Shown here: positions 8,415-16,425 of the stretch, piece by piece | Numbering within the stretch: position 1 is the stretch's first letter | How the letters are laid out: each line of letters begins with the position of its first letter | Assembly (NCBI GenBank): GCA_964461455.1 | Contig: CAYWUJ010000016.1 | Span: 1 to 48,824 of the forward strand | Length of the DNA: 48,824 nt | Source: UBA1413 sp964461455 | GTDB taxonomy: Bacteria; Bacteroidota; Bacteroidia; Bacteroidales; Prolixibacteraceae | Reading direction: 5' to 3' | Notes under the pieces: model-generated | What the model was told of the DNA's origin: nothing | The model's input: the letters and a program-made list of their open reading frames with translations, nothing else | Databases searched by the model: none | Position numbers and translations under genes: made by a program

Positions 8415-9188
8415 ATGGAAAAAGCACTACGGGAGTTCCGCCGGTTGCTGGAGATCATGGACGAACTGAGGGAGAAATGCCCCTGGGACAGCGCTCAGAC
8501 CCCGGAGTCCCTGCGGAAGCTGACCATCGAGGAGACTTATGAACTGGGGGATGCCATCCTGAGAAATGACCTCCGGGATATCCGCAAGGAACTGGGTGAC
8601 CTGATGCTCCATATCGTGTTTTATGCAAAGATCGGTTCGGAACGGGACTCCTTCGATATGGGGGATGTCCTGGAAGGCATCAACCAGAAGCTGATCTACC
8701 GCCATCCCCATGTCTTCGGGGAAGTGAATGTGACCGGAGCCCGCGAAGTCGAGGAGAACTGGGAAGCGCTGAAGCTCACGGAAAAGGGGAGGAACAACAG
8801 GGTGCTGGAAGGCGTTCCCATGTCGCTTCCGGCACTGGTCAAGGCCAACCGCATCCAGGAAAAGGCCTCAGGTGTGGGCTTTGACTGGGAAAAAAGAGAG
8901 CAGGTATGGGATAAAGTCAAGGAGGAGATTTCTGAACTGGAGGAGGAGATTGACGGGGGCAGCCAGGAACGCATGGAGGCTGAATTCGGGGATCTCTTTT
9001 TTGCCCTGGTCAATGCTGCCCGGTTGTACAACGTGGACCCCGAGACGGCCCTGGAAAGAACCAACAGAGAGTTCATCAGACGTTTCAACTATCTGGAGGG
9101 CGAGACCATGCTTAAAGGGAAAAGCCTGAAATCGATGACCCTCGCCGAAATGGACGTTTATTGGGAAGAGGCAAAAAAGAGGAAATGA
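8415..9188 (+). CDS. mazG: Nucleoside triphosphate pyrophosphohydrolase MazG
   Basis: A house-cleaning enzyme that hydrolyses (d)NTPs to the monophosphate and PPi. At 257 residues it is the full two-domain form. The N-terminal MazG domain carries the family opening REKCPWDSAQTPESL and the metal-binding EETYELGDAI plus KELGDLMLHIVFYAKI (residues about 38-75). The second domain repeats the theme with EEISELEEEID and EAEFGDLFFALVNAARL. Start ATG at 8415, one base after the SIS gene ends; its stop overlaps the start of the PAP2 gene in an ATGA arrangement. The tight coupling says it is transcribed with ROK, SIS and PAP2. Confidence 0.95.
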   Translation: MEKALREFRRLLEIMDELREKCPWDSAQTPESLRKLTIEETYELGDAILRNDLRDIRKELGDLMLHIVFYAKIGSERDSFDMGDVLEGINQKLIYRHPHVFGEVNVTGAREVEENWEALKLTEKGRNNRVLEGVPMSLPALVKANRIQEKASGVGFDWEKREQVWDKVKEEISELEEEIDGGSQERMEAEFGDLFFALVNAARLYNVDPETALERTNREFIRRFNYLEGETMLKGKSLKSMTLAEMDVYWEEAKKRK

Positions 9189-9973
9189 AGGTTTTTCTCC
9201 CTCTTTTTTTTCTCCTGATGGTGATCAGGGGAGGTGCCCAGGTGGATTCTGTGCGGCTGGACAGGGATTTTCTTCGCCATGTGGCCGTTGACGGGAGGGA
9301 TTATTTCCTCTCTCCCGTACGATGGGAAAAGAGGGAGTGGCTGACCGCGGCTGCCGTGACCGGCGGAATTTTACTGGTCACACTGGCCGATGAACCCATC
9401 TCTGAATTTTTCAGGGACCATCGGGGATCTTTTGCCGATGGCATGTCGGAATATGTGGGAGAACCCCTGGGATCGGAGGTGGCATTTCTCATAGCCGGGG
9501 GATTGATCGTTGCCGGGGAGCTGGGAAACCATGGGGTGACCCGCTCTACGGGGTACCTGGCTGCCGAGAGCATGCTGCTGAGCGGATTGCTGGTCAGGAT
9601 TCCCAAGGTGCTTCTGGGCCGCCAGCGCCCCGATGCGTGGCCCTCTGCCACCCCCTATGACCTGAAAGGACCATTCCGGGGAAGCAGTTTCCCCTCGGGA
9701 CATACCACCCTGGCTTTTTCCCTGGCTTCGGTCGTGGCTTCACAGTACCGTTCGGTGAAATGGGTACCCGTACTTTCCTATACGCTAGCCGGAGCGGCCG
9801 GGGTTTCCAGGATCTATGACCAGCGCCACTGGGCCAGCGATGTCATTGCCGGTGCCGTGATTGGTATCGTCACAGGCCGCTATGTCACCGGAAGATTCTC
9901 CTCAGGGGGAGTCTCCCTGACCCCCTCTGCTGTGGGGGGAATTCCCGCCGTTACCCTGACCTGCCGGTGGTGA
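9185..9973 (+). CDS. PAP2 superfamily phosphatase, exported
   Basis: A membrane-associated acid phosphatase of the PAP2 type that would dephosphorylate a lipid phosphate or pyrophosphate in the envelope (for example undecaprenyl pyrophosphate or phosphatidyl phosphate). The three motifs are complete: KVLLGRQRPDAW (KxxxxxxRP), SSFPSGHTTLAF (PSGH) and SRIYDQRHWASDVIAG (SRxxxxxHxxxD). The N-terminus is a signal peptide ending near GGAQ, and several hydrophobic segments precede the motifs. The ATG at 9185 overlaps the mazG stop by ATGA; an upstream frame extension would bury the signal peptide. Last gene of the ROK-SIS-mazG-PAP2 cluster. Confidence 0.9.
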   Translation: MKVFLPLFFLLMVIRGGAQVDSVRLDRDFLRHVAVDGRDYFLSPVRWEKREWLTAAAVTGGILLVTLADEPISEFFRDHRGSFADGMSEYVGEPLGSEVAFLIAGGLIVAGELGNHGVTRSTGYLAAESMLLSGLLVRIPKVLLGRQRPDAWPSATPYDLKGPFRGSSFPSGHTTLAFSLASVVASQYRSVKWVPVLSYTLAGAAGVSRIYDQRHWASDVIAGAVIGIVTGRYVTGRFSSGGVSLTPSAVGGIPAVTLTCRW

Positions 9974-10008
9974 ACCTCTGATCGGAATACTCCGGAAACC
10001 AGGGCTGC

Positions 10009-10389
10009 TTATCCCGGCGGTGATTTTTTAGGCCTGTCCTGCTTTTTTACCAGCATGACCCTGATCCCGTCAATCAGCGCGTATCCCTGGTCATAACAGT
10101 AATAGTAAGTCCGTCCATTGTGGCTGGTCACAATGTGGGTGAAATAGGCGAAGTTGAACTCCTTCTTCAGAAGATCTTCCCTCAAAATGGTCGCCCTTCC
10201 CTTTTTGTTATAGCCACTGAGGACCGTGAAGTTTTTTTTCAGGATCCGGTTGATCCGCCGCATAGAATTGTAGGTTTCTCCCGCCTGCCTGTTGTTATAG
10301 GCATTTCTGCACTGATCACAGCAAAATTTCTTGTCTGAACGGCCATGTAAAATGTCACCGCATTCAAGACATCGCCTTTCTGGTAACAT
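10009..10389 (-). CDS. Small zinc-ribbon protein, unknown function
   Basis: A 126-residue basic cytosolic protein. Its N-terminus carries a compact zinc ribbon: CLECG (residues 8-12), then FCCDQCRNAYNNRQ, i.e. CxxC followed by CCxxC, as in short treble-clef/ribbon domains. The remainder is a helix rich in Arg and Lys (RRINRILKKNF), then a beta-rich part (TYYYCYDQGYALIDGIRVMLVKK). Proteins with this layout are recurrent in Bacteroidota, but I know of no function; nucleic-acid binding is plausible from charge and ribbon. Its own -7-like box lies 77 nt upstream, past the end of the PEPCK operon. Start ATG. Confidence 0.75.
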   Translation of the reverse strand: MLPERRCLECGDILHGRSDKKFCCDQCRNAYNNRQAGETYNSMRRINRILKKNFTVLSGYNKKGRATILREDLLKKEFNFAYFTHIVTSHNGRTYYYCYDQGYALIDGIRVMLVKKQDRPKKSPPG

Positions 10390-10465
10390 GAAGTTTAGTT
10401 TTATAGGGTTTTTATGTGTTTAGTCCTATGGTTAAACGTTTGGTAAGCGTCCGATGAATGTTAAT

Positions 10466-10473
10466 CAAATATA
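10466..10473 (-). promoter_or_regulatory. Putative Bacteroidota -7 box for the zinc-ribbon gene
   Basis: On the minus strand the bases read TATATTTG, an exact match to TAnnTTTG, 77 nt before the ATG of the zinc-ribbon gene. No clear TTTG -33 element sits at the right spacing, so the call rests on the -7 box and the context in an A/T-rich gap. Confidence 0.35.
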
Positions 10474-10502
10474 CGATATATAATTCATACTGTTGTATAT
10501 AA

Positions 10503-10544
10503 AGAGGGGAAAAATTTTCGTTTTGTTCAAAATTTTTCCCCTCT
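10503..10544 (-). terminator. 16-bp perfect stem-loop ending the PPi-PEPCK transcript
   Basis: Bases 10503-10518 and 10529-10544 are exact reverse complements (16 bp) around a 10-nt loop. The stem has a G/C block (AGAGGGG) and an A/T block (AAAAATTTT), followed on the minus strand by TTTATA. It lies 59 nt past the PEPCK stop codon, before the promoter region of the next leftward gene, which is the right place for a terminator or a 3' end that protects mRNA. Confidence 0.65.
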
Positions 10545-10603
10545 GCAGGCATAAGATCAATGCTGGGGCAGTTTATGTAACCGCTGCCGCGCCGGGACCT
10601 GGC

Positions 10604-13600
10604 TTATTTGACAAAAGGGTCGAGTCCCAGGTAACCTTCCAGGCTTTTCAGATACTCTGTTGATTTGAGGAATTTGAGTTTTTCTTCGGCGGTTTTCACC
10701 TTGTCATGGATTTCTATTTCCTGTTCTTCATCCATATTGAGGGAGGTGACCAGGTAGTTTTTGAGGTATTTGACATGTTTCTGGAAGAGGGCGATATCGC
10801 TCAGTTGTTTATTGAGGAGTCTTTCGTGGTACCAGTCACTGGACATGAGGGTTTCCCGCGAGAAGAGGTTTCTGATTTCCGGGTCAGCGGCGTTTTTTCC
10901 TTCGTAGTGGCCATGGGCCATGATGTGCAGGAGGGCTTTCAGGGGGGGGCAGGCCCCCTCGATGCTGCCATCGTTGAAATAGCTCAGGGCTACCCTTTGC
11001 TGGGCTTCCACGATATTGTCGATCCCATCGGCGAAGACCTCCATATCCTGGAGTTCCGGTTTGAGCATCTCCTCATTGAAGACGGCGTTGGGATTTTCGA
11101 AGACCCTGCCGAAGTAGGTGCGCACGAATTTTCCGGTGATGCGGTATCCCAGGCGTGAAGCCAGCACCTTCCGGTTGTTGAAGTCGAAGTCTTCGAGTTT
11201 TTCCAGCATGCCGTTGCCGATCATAAATGCGGGGTCTGTTTCTTCGGAGCGCAGGCGGCTCCATAGTTCAGGCACCAGAAGGCTGATGTCGTGGTCGACG
11301 CGGTATTTGGGACCGACGTATCCGGCTGCGGTGGTGAACCCCGGGTACCCTGTCAGGATAAAGGAGACCAGGGCATTATTCAGGTCGGTCACCGGACTCA
11401 GGGCGTTAAAAGGTCCCTTGGTCAGGGCGCCTTCTGTGCCGGCACCCGTGGTGGACGGCGACTTTCCGGTGAGGCTGCAGACAAAATCCATGAAGAGTTC
11501 CGGCAATTCCTGATAATGGATGGGATTGTAAACCGCCAGCGACCTGATGCCCTTTTCCGGGGGATTGTTCCTGCGGCCTGCCAGTACGGCATTCACCGGG
11601 AATAAAAGAGATTCTCCCACCGGCACCTTCCTGAAAAGCCGGGTGCCCGTCTCGGCAATATATTTCTCCTGATGCCTGACGATGTCGGGGCGGTTCTGGA
11701 GATAACGCATGTTTTTGGAGGGTTTTCCCTCGAAAATGCGGGGATGGCTGGAAGAGACAAAATAGGTGCAATCCTTTTTTATGGCCACTTCCGTGATCAG
11801 CCTCTTGATGGGAAGCGTGTATTTATCAAATTCAATGGCATCTTCCATGATGGATACGGCATCAGGGACCGTCAGGGGCTGGAAGTTGGAGATAAAGGTG
11901 TTGGGGGTGGCCAGGTCAGCCTCCGCCTGCTTGTCATATCCGCGGTTAATCGCTTCGTCGGGGCGCTGAAAGAACCGGTATTCACAGTTATAGGTGAACT
12001 TCAGGGACGGCTCGTGATGGTCGGGGGAGAGATTTTTCAGCTTCCCGGCAGGAACGACCGTGGAAGCTGTAATGTCATCTTCCATCTGCAGTTTATACGC
12101 AGCCAGAAAATCCTGTCTCAGCTTGAAAGTCCGCCAGGCTTTGTCATTCATCAGACCGATCCGGAGATAACTGGCCACCAGTTTCCGGTCCTTGAATTTC
12201 AACTCATTACCGAATTTGCCGTCGATGATGTCCACGGTGAAGAATTTTCTCCAGTCATTGCCCCATTCGGGTCTGTAGAACCTCTTGACGATATGGACCA
12301 GCCCCTTGATGTAATGGGGGATGCTCTCCAGCCATTGGTTATATTCGTCGGTATACATGGTCGGGGAGGGGGTGAGCAGCTTGATCACCGACCCCAGGGA
12401 GCGGGCGGGACTCAGCAAAGGCCTGCTTTGTCTCACGTTAAGCTTTTCATCCCTGAACTTGTTGTTATAATCCTTGTTGATGATCTCCTCCACAATTTGA
12501 AAATCCTTTTCAAAATCGGCGGTAAAGAAGGGGCCATAGATAACGGCGTCGTTGATCGATTTGGAGATTTCCGACTTTCCACCGCCCGATACCGTGCAGG
12601 GTTTATGGCAGAAGGTCCCTTCGGCGGAGATGCCCACCAGGCGCCATGAGGGGACCCAGGGGTTCTTCTCCATTTTGATTTTATATCCTGAAGGGAGAAG
12701 GTAGGTGCAGGCAGGGTCAAGGCGCAAGGCTTTCTTTTCCCCCTCTTTTTCCCAGGTAATTTTCTGTTCGGCGAGGCTGAAGAGGGCATCTCCCGGAACA
12801 TAGATCACCCCGGGGTATTTTTTGTCGACGGCGTAACCGTCGGGGTGGACCTCCATCATGGAGTCGTACAGGGTGGTCAGGTCTTCAAAGGTCAGCCCGT
12901 TATCCCTGATCTGGCTGTCCTGGCGGAATTCATCGCCCAAATTATAGCTGGGAAAGGCGATGGCGCCACCGGCGTGTTCTTCTTCGGCATTTCCGAAGAG
13001 GTTGGCGGAATAGCTGATCTGGGTCTTCACCTCTTTCTTGGAATAGCCGAAGTAGTTGTCGGCGATGACGGTGACGATGATTCCTTCCTCGGTGCGGGCG
13101 GTGATTTTGAAGGCATTTCCGTTGTTGTACCTTTCGTTTTCATCATTCCAGAACATGCCGTCTCTGACCTGCGGGGGAGTGGCCTCTTCGCGGGGGGGCA
13201 ACCCCAGCTCTTTCTTGGTCAGAGTGACCAGGTGAGGGGCCAGGATGATGCAGCCGGTATGGCCTGTCCACCCTTCAATATCGAGGGCAGAGTCGTTTTC
13301 GGGCAGGAAGGGGTCGCCTCCGTTGCCAAAGATGGACTCCACGAAGTCAAGGTTGCTCACCAGGTTACCTGGAGCGAAAAAGCGCACTTCCATTCTTTTC
13401 TGCGGGGAGACTCCCGGGACCGCGGGGACCACCACCGGCTTGAGGAGCAGGGAGACGAAGACTTCGGCCTTCTCTTCCTGGGTGGAGGTAAAGGGCAGCT
13501 GCATCAGCTCCTTCGGGGGGTGCAGGGCGGCATTCAGCAAGAGCCCAAAAGTCAGCTTCGGGACTGATTTCTTATCGTCGGGGATGGGCAATCCTCCCTC

Positions 13601-14053
13601 GGCGACATGAAAGACTCCCTCGGTGGTGCGCCTGTCATTTTTCGGATTGTGGAGAACTCCCTGTTTAATGCGGTATGAGTTGATGATGTCGGAGACAAAG
13701 ATATCCTTGTCGGGGGGAAGGGAAAGGGCCCTGGCAATGCCATGGCTGTCGATGATAAAGGTGTGGGCCGGAAGCCTGGGGTGCACCTTGTCGCTGTATT
13801 CCAGGAGGTAGCTGTCGAGGAAGGTCTGGATCCGCTGGTCGGCGGGACATAGGTAGGCCGACAGAAGACGGTTCTTTTCCCGGTGATTCCTGATCAGGTC
13901 GTGGGCCAGCTCGAGGAACTCATTGCCTGAGTGCTTGACAACGGGCTGTCCCAGGGCGGCAAGTTTCAGGTTAATGTATTCATTCAGCTTTTTGGGCCGG
14001 GGAATTTCGTTGACTCCCTCCTTGCCGATTCCGAAAGATTTTTTGAGATCCAT
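10604..14053 (-). CDS. Pyrophosphate-dependent phosphoenolpyruvate carboxykinase (PPi-PEPCK)
   Basis: A 1149-residue cytosolic protein that I recognise as the PPi-type PEP carboxykinase (EC 4.1.1.38), interconverting oxaloacetate + PPi and PEP + CO2 + Pi. This class, known from Propionibacterium and Entamoeba, is about twice as long as ATP- or GTP-PEPCK. Blocks recalled from the characterised bacterial enzyme recur in order: GVLHNPKNDRRTT (132-144), SNLDFVESIFGN (233-244), WTGHTGCIILAPHL (262-275), IVTVIADNYFGYSKKEVKTQ, HKPCTVSGGGKSEISKSI, AINRGYDKQAE, GRRNNPPE, TGKSPSTTGAGTEGALTKG and RVDHDISLLVPEL. Start ATG at 14053; length matches the family. A small membrane protein precedes it by 26 nt. 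It would let a PPi-rich anaerobe drive C3/C4 interconversion without ATP or GTP. Confidence 0.93.
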   Translation of the reverse strand: MDLKKSFGIGKEGVNEIPRPKKLNEYINLKLAALGQPVVKHSGNEFLELAHDLIRNHREKNRLLSAYLCPADQRIQTFLDSYLLEYSDKVHPRLPAHTFIIDSHGIARALSLPPDKDIFVSDIINSYRIKQGVLHNPKNDRRTTEGVFHVAEGGLPIPDDKKSVPKLTFGLLLNAALHPPKELMQLPFTSTQEEKAEVFVSLLLKPVVVPAVPGVSPQKRMEVRFFAPGNLVSNLDFVESIFGNGGDPFLPENDSALDIEGWTGHTGCIILAPHLVTLTKKELGLPPREEATPPQVRDGMFWNDENERYNNGNAFKITARTEEGIIVTVIADNYFGYSKKEVKTQISYSANLFGNAEEEHAGGAIAFPSYNLGDEFRQDSQIRDNGLTFEDLTTLYDSMMEVHPDGYAVDKKYPGVIYVPGDALFSLAEQKITWEKEGEKKALRLDPACTYLLPSGYKIKMEKNPWVPSWRLVGISAEGTFCHKPCTVSGGGKSEISKSINDAVIYGPFFTADFEKDFQIVEEIINKDYNNKFRDEKLNVRQSRPLLSPARSLGSVIKLLTPSPTMYTDEYNQWLESIPHYIKGLVHIVKRFYRPEWGNDWRKFFTVDIIDGKFGNELKFKDRKLVASYLRIGLMNDKAWRTFKLRQDFLAAYKLQMEDDITASTVVPAGKLKNLSPDHHEPSLKFTYNCEYRFFQRPDEAINRGYDKQAEADLATPNTFISNFQPLTVPDAVSIMEDAIEFDKYTLPIKRLITEVAIKKDCTYFVSSSHPRIFEGKPSKNMRYLQNRPDIVRHQEKYIAETGTRLFRKVPVGESLLFPVNAVLAGRRNNPPEKGIRSLAVYNPIHYQELPELFMDFVCSLTGKSPSTTGAGTEGALTKGPFNALSPVTDLNNALVSFILTGYPGFTTAAGYVGPKYRVDHDISLLVPELWSRLRSEETDPAFMIGNGMLEKLEDFDFNNRKVLASRLGYRITGKFVRTYFGRVFENPNAVFNEEMLKPELQDMEVFADGIDNIVEAQQRVALSYFNDGSIEGACPPLKALLHIMAHGHYEGKNAADPEIRNLFSRETLMSSDWYHERLLNKQLSDIALFQKHVKYLKNYLVTSLNMDEEQEIEIHDKVKTAEEKLKFLKSTEYLKSLEGYLGLDPFVK

Positions 14054-14079
14054 ATTATCTTTTTTTGGTTAAACGGATT

Positions 14080-14496
14080 TTAGGATTTCACCACGCTCAT
14101 CATCAGGAAAAAGATGAGGATGGCGAATATTACGGTGATGATTTTCAGCGCGGCGGCGGCTTTTTTGCGGGATAGCTCCGCGGCCATGGCGCCCAGGGCC
14201 AGGATTCCGTTGATGACCATGCCCCAGTAGTGGGGAAGCAGGCGCCCCTCGACGGGGAGTTCATCAGGGGAGAAAAGCTCTCCGTCGCCCATGGGATCGG
14301 CGGCATCCAGCATCCCGGCAGGCACCAGGTCCCCGGAAAAGATGATCCAGGCGGCATAGAGCCCCAGCAAAACCAGGATCCCGGACCCGATGATGCCAAA
14401 TATCCTTTTCTTTTCGGCCCAGCCGTATATCATCACGGTGATCCCGGCAAATATCGCCCACTGGGGAACGGTAATTATCGTGTAGTTACTGATCAT
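14080..14496 (-). CDS. Small membrane protein upstream of PPi-PEPCK, unknown function
   Basis: A 138-residue integral membrane protein with about four hydrophobic segments: WAIFAGITVMIYGWA, IIGSGILVLLGLYAAWIIF, a middle one around MVINGILALGAMAA and a C-terminal IITVIFAILIFFLMMSVV. Between segments two and three lies an acidic stretch (DAADPMGDGELFSPDELP). I do not recognise a family. The ATG at 14496 is preferred over a TTG at 14523, since it has AAGGAAG upstream and begins just before the first membrane segment. Its stop is 26 nt before the PEPCK start, so co-transcription is likely, and one may speculate about a membrane partner; that is inference only. Confidence 0.7.
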   Translation of the reverse strand: MISNYTIITVPQWAIFAGITVMIYGWAEKKRIFGIIGSGILVLLGLYAAWIIFSGDLVPAGMLDAADPMGDGELFSPDELPVEGRLLPHYWGMVINGILALGAMAAELSRKKAAAALKIITVIFAILIFFLMMSVVKS

Positions 14497-14520
14497 ACTT
14501 TCATTTTCTTCCTTACTCCC

Positions 14521-14577
14521 CAAAATTAACCCAAAAATCGACCCGATTCAATAGTGAGGTAAAGATTGTTAATTTTG
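14521..14577. promoter_or_regulatory. Divergent pair of -7 boxes between the PEPCK operon and the HAD gene
   Basis: TAATTTTG occurs twice, on the minus strand at 14521-14528 (facing the membrane protein and PEPCK) and on the plus strand at 14570-14577 (facing the HAD gene). Both match TAnnTTTG. Neither has an obvious TTTG at 18-20 nt, so strength is uncertain. Confidence 0.4.
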
Positions 14578-14610
14578 CAGGTCGAATTAATGCTTTGTAA
14601 ATAAATTGTT

Positions 14611-15234
14611 TTGGAAAAATTAAGAATTGATCCGGCGGCCAGGGGGCTTATTTTTGACCTGGACGGAACCATTGCGGATACCATGCCGGTCCACTATGTG
14701 GCCTACCGGAATATCCTGAAACAATACGGTATCGACTTTACTGTGGATTTGTTCAACGCCATGGCGGGAATTCCTGCCATTAAGACCATTATGGAAATCA
14801 ATGCCATTTTCGGGACTTCCATGGATCCTGAGACCATAGGCATCAGGAAGGAGGAGGAGTATGAGAAGCTGATGCACCTGATAAAGCCCGTGGAACCTGT
14901 GGTGGAGGTAATCCGTGAGAATTTCGGGAGGCTGCCCATGGCTGTGGGCACTGGCGGATACCGCCGGCTGGCCTGGAAAACCCTGGAAATACTGGACCTG
15001 AAGAGATACTTTACCATTCTGGTTTCCTCCGAAGATGTGCACAGACACAAGCCTTACCCCGACACGTTTCTGAAATGTGCTGAGCTGATGGGAGTGGAAC
15101 CACCATATTGCCAGGTTTTCGAGGATGGACGCCTGGGCATGGAGGCGGCCCGCAGCGGAGGCATGATGGCCGTCGACGTGACGGAATACTATGAGGTGAC
15201 CACAGGAAAACAACTCACCCCGGATCAGGACTGA
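14611..15234 (+). CDS. HAD superfamily hydrolase, beta-phosphoglucomutase-like
   Basis: A 207-residue cytosolic phosphatase or phosphomutase of the HAD class with a helical cap. Motif I is GLIFDLDGTIADTMP with the nucleophile Asp; motif II is the MAVGTGGYRR region; motif III Lys is in VHRHKPYPDTFLKCAELMG; motif IV is QVFEDGRLGMEAARSGGM. The cap (residues about 25-85) is of the beta-PGM type. Likely substrates are small sugar phosphates. The start is TTG at 14611, giving MEKLRID; no ATG lies close. It resembles the HAD protein at 37726-38331, with almost the same motif IV wording, so the two are paralogues. Confidence 0.88.
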   Translation: MEKLRIDPAARGLIFDLDGTIADTMPVHYVAYRNILKQYGIDFTVDLFNAMAGIPAIKTIMEINAIFGTSMDPETIGIRKEEEYEKLMHLIKPVEPVVEVIRENFGRLPMAVGTGGYRRLAWKTLEILDLKRYFTILVSSEDVHRHKPYPDTFLKCAELMGVEPPYCQVFEDGRLGMEAARSGGMMAVDVTEYYEVTTGKQLTPDQD

Positions 15235-15241
15235 TGCTGCT

Positions 15242-16306
15242 ATGAAAATCTGGGAAATTACAGGGAATCTGCTGTTCCGGCTCCTCCTGCCGGGGGTCTT
15301 TGCATTAGTGCTGCTGTCGGGCTGTCGTCCATCCTCCCGGAAACTGCCGGAGGCGCAGGACGGCATGGTGACCTTTGCCTTTTACAACGTGGAGAATCTT
15401 TTCGATACCCATGACGATCCCCGTTCGGGCGGCGATAATGAATTCCTGCCCTCAGGAAGGAAGAGATGGGATGACGATAAATACAGGGAGAAGATAGCAG
15501 GGCTCTCGGAAGCCCTGCGGGACCTGGGGGAGGATGAGCTTCCCGGGGTGGTGGGTTTTTGTGAAGTGGAGAACCGCAGGGTGGTGGAGGAACTGGTGGC
15601 TGCACCAGCCCTGGCCCCGGGGAATTATGAGGTCATCCATTACCATGACAGGGACAGCAGGGGCATTGACCTGGCCCTGGCCTACCGGCCCGATGAATTT
15701 ACCGTGGATTCTCACCGGCTCATTCCCGTCAGGTCGGCCAGGGGAGGATTCCTGGCCCGCGGGATTCTTGCCGTAAAGGGCAGAATCAGCAACGGCGGGG
15801 AGTTTCATATTTTTGTCACCCACTGGCCGTCACGCGACGGCGATGAGGAGGCCAAGGCCCGGGGAAGAAAGGAAACCGCAGAAGCCCTTCGCACACTGGC
15901 GGATCCCATCCTGAAAAAGGGAGGGAACAGCCATGTGGTCATAATGGGCGACATGAACGATGAACCCGCCGACGAAAGTTTGCTGAAGGTGCTGGGGGCC
16001 GTGCCTCCGGGAAAGGAAACACCCGGCGGACTGGTGAACCTGATGTACCCATCGGTGGAAAGGGGCCATGGATCCTATAAATACCAGGGAGACTGGAAGA
16101 TGCTCGATAACCTGGTGGTATCGGCTTCCCTGCTCGATGAGACCGGAACCCGGGTGGAAGAGGGGCGCGGTTTTATCTTCAGCAATTCCCGTATGGAATT
16201 CCGCAGCAGGGGAGGGGAGATCTCCCCCGACAGAACCTATGTGGGCGACAAATATACCGGGGGAATCAGCGACCACTTCCCCGTATATTTCAGAATAATC
16301 GAATAG
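15242..16306 (+). CDS. Endonuclease/exonuclease/phosphatase family lipoprotein
   Basis: A 354-residue protein of the EEP (DNase I-like) fold, exported and probably lipid-anchored: the N-terminus is hydrophobic and ends in LLSGC, a lipobox. EEP motifs are present: FAFYNVENLFDT at the start of the domain, VGFCEVENRRV with the metal-binding Glu, ILAVKGRISNGGEFHIFVTHWPSR, VVIMGDMNDEPAD with the Asn/Asp pair, and the terminal SDHFPVYF with the catalytic His. Such proteins act on phosphodiesters or phosphate monoesters, from nucleic acids to lipids; a scavenging role outside the cytoplasm is likely. It starts 7 nt after the HAD gene and may share its transcript. Confidence 0.88.
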   Translation: MKIWEITGNLLFRLLLPGVFALVLLSGCRPSSRKLPEAQDGMVTFAFYNVENLFDTHDDPRSGGDNEFLPSGRKRWDDDKYREKIAGLSEALRDLGEDELPGVVGFCEVENRRVVEELVAAPALAPGNYEVIHYHDRDSRGIDLALAYRPDEFTVDSHRLIPVRSARGGFLARGILAVKGRISNGGEFHIFVTHWPSRDGDEEAKARGRKETAEALRTLADPILKKGGNSHVVIMGDMNDEPADESLLKVLGAVPPGKETPGGLVNLMYPSVERGHGSYKYQGDWKMLDNLVVSASLLDETGTRVEEGRGFIFSNSRMEFRSRGGEISPDRTYVGDKYTGGISDHFPVYFRIIE

Positions 16307-16425
16307 GGCGTCTCTGAAGGCAGAATGCCGGAAGATTGAAAAAGGATGCGGTGCCTGGTGGTATAATGCAGAAGAATGAGAAAAGGATGCATTTTGGGGA
16401 TTGTTGAACGAGTCATTGCTGAGTC

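Noticed and set aside
16307..16425. Promoter for uvrB in the 119-nt gap
   Set aside because: ATTTTG occurs but without the TA of TAnnTTTG and with no -33 at the right distance.
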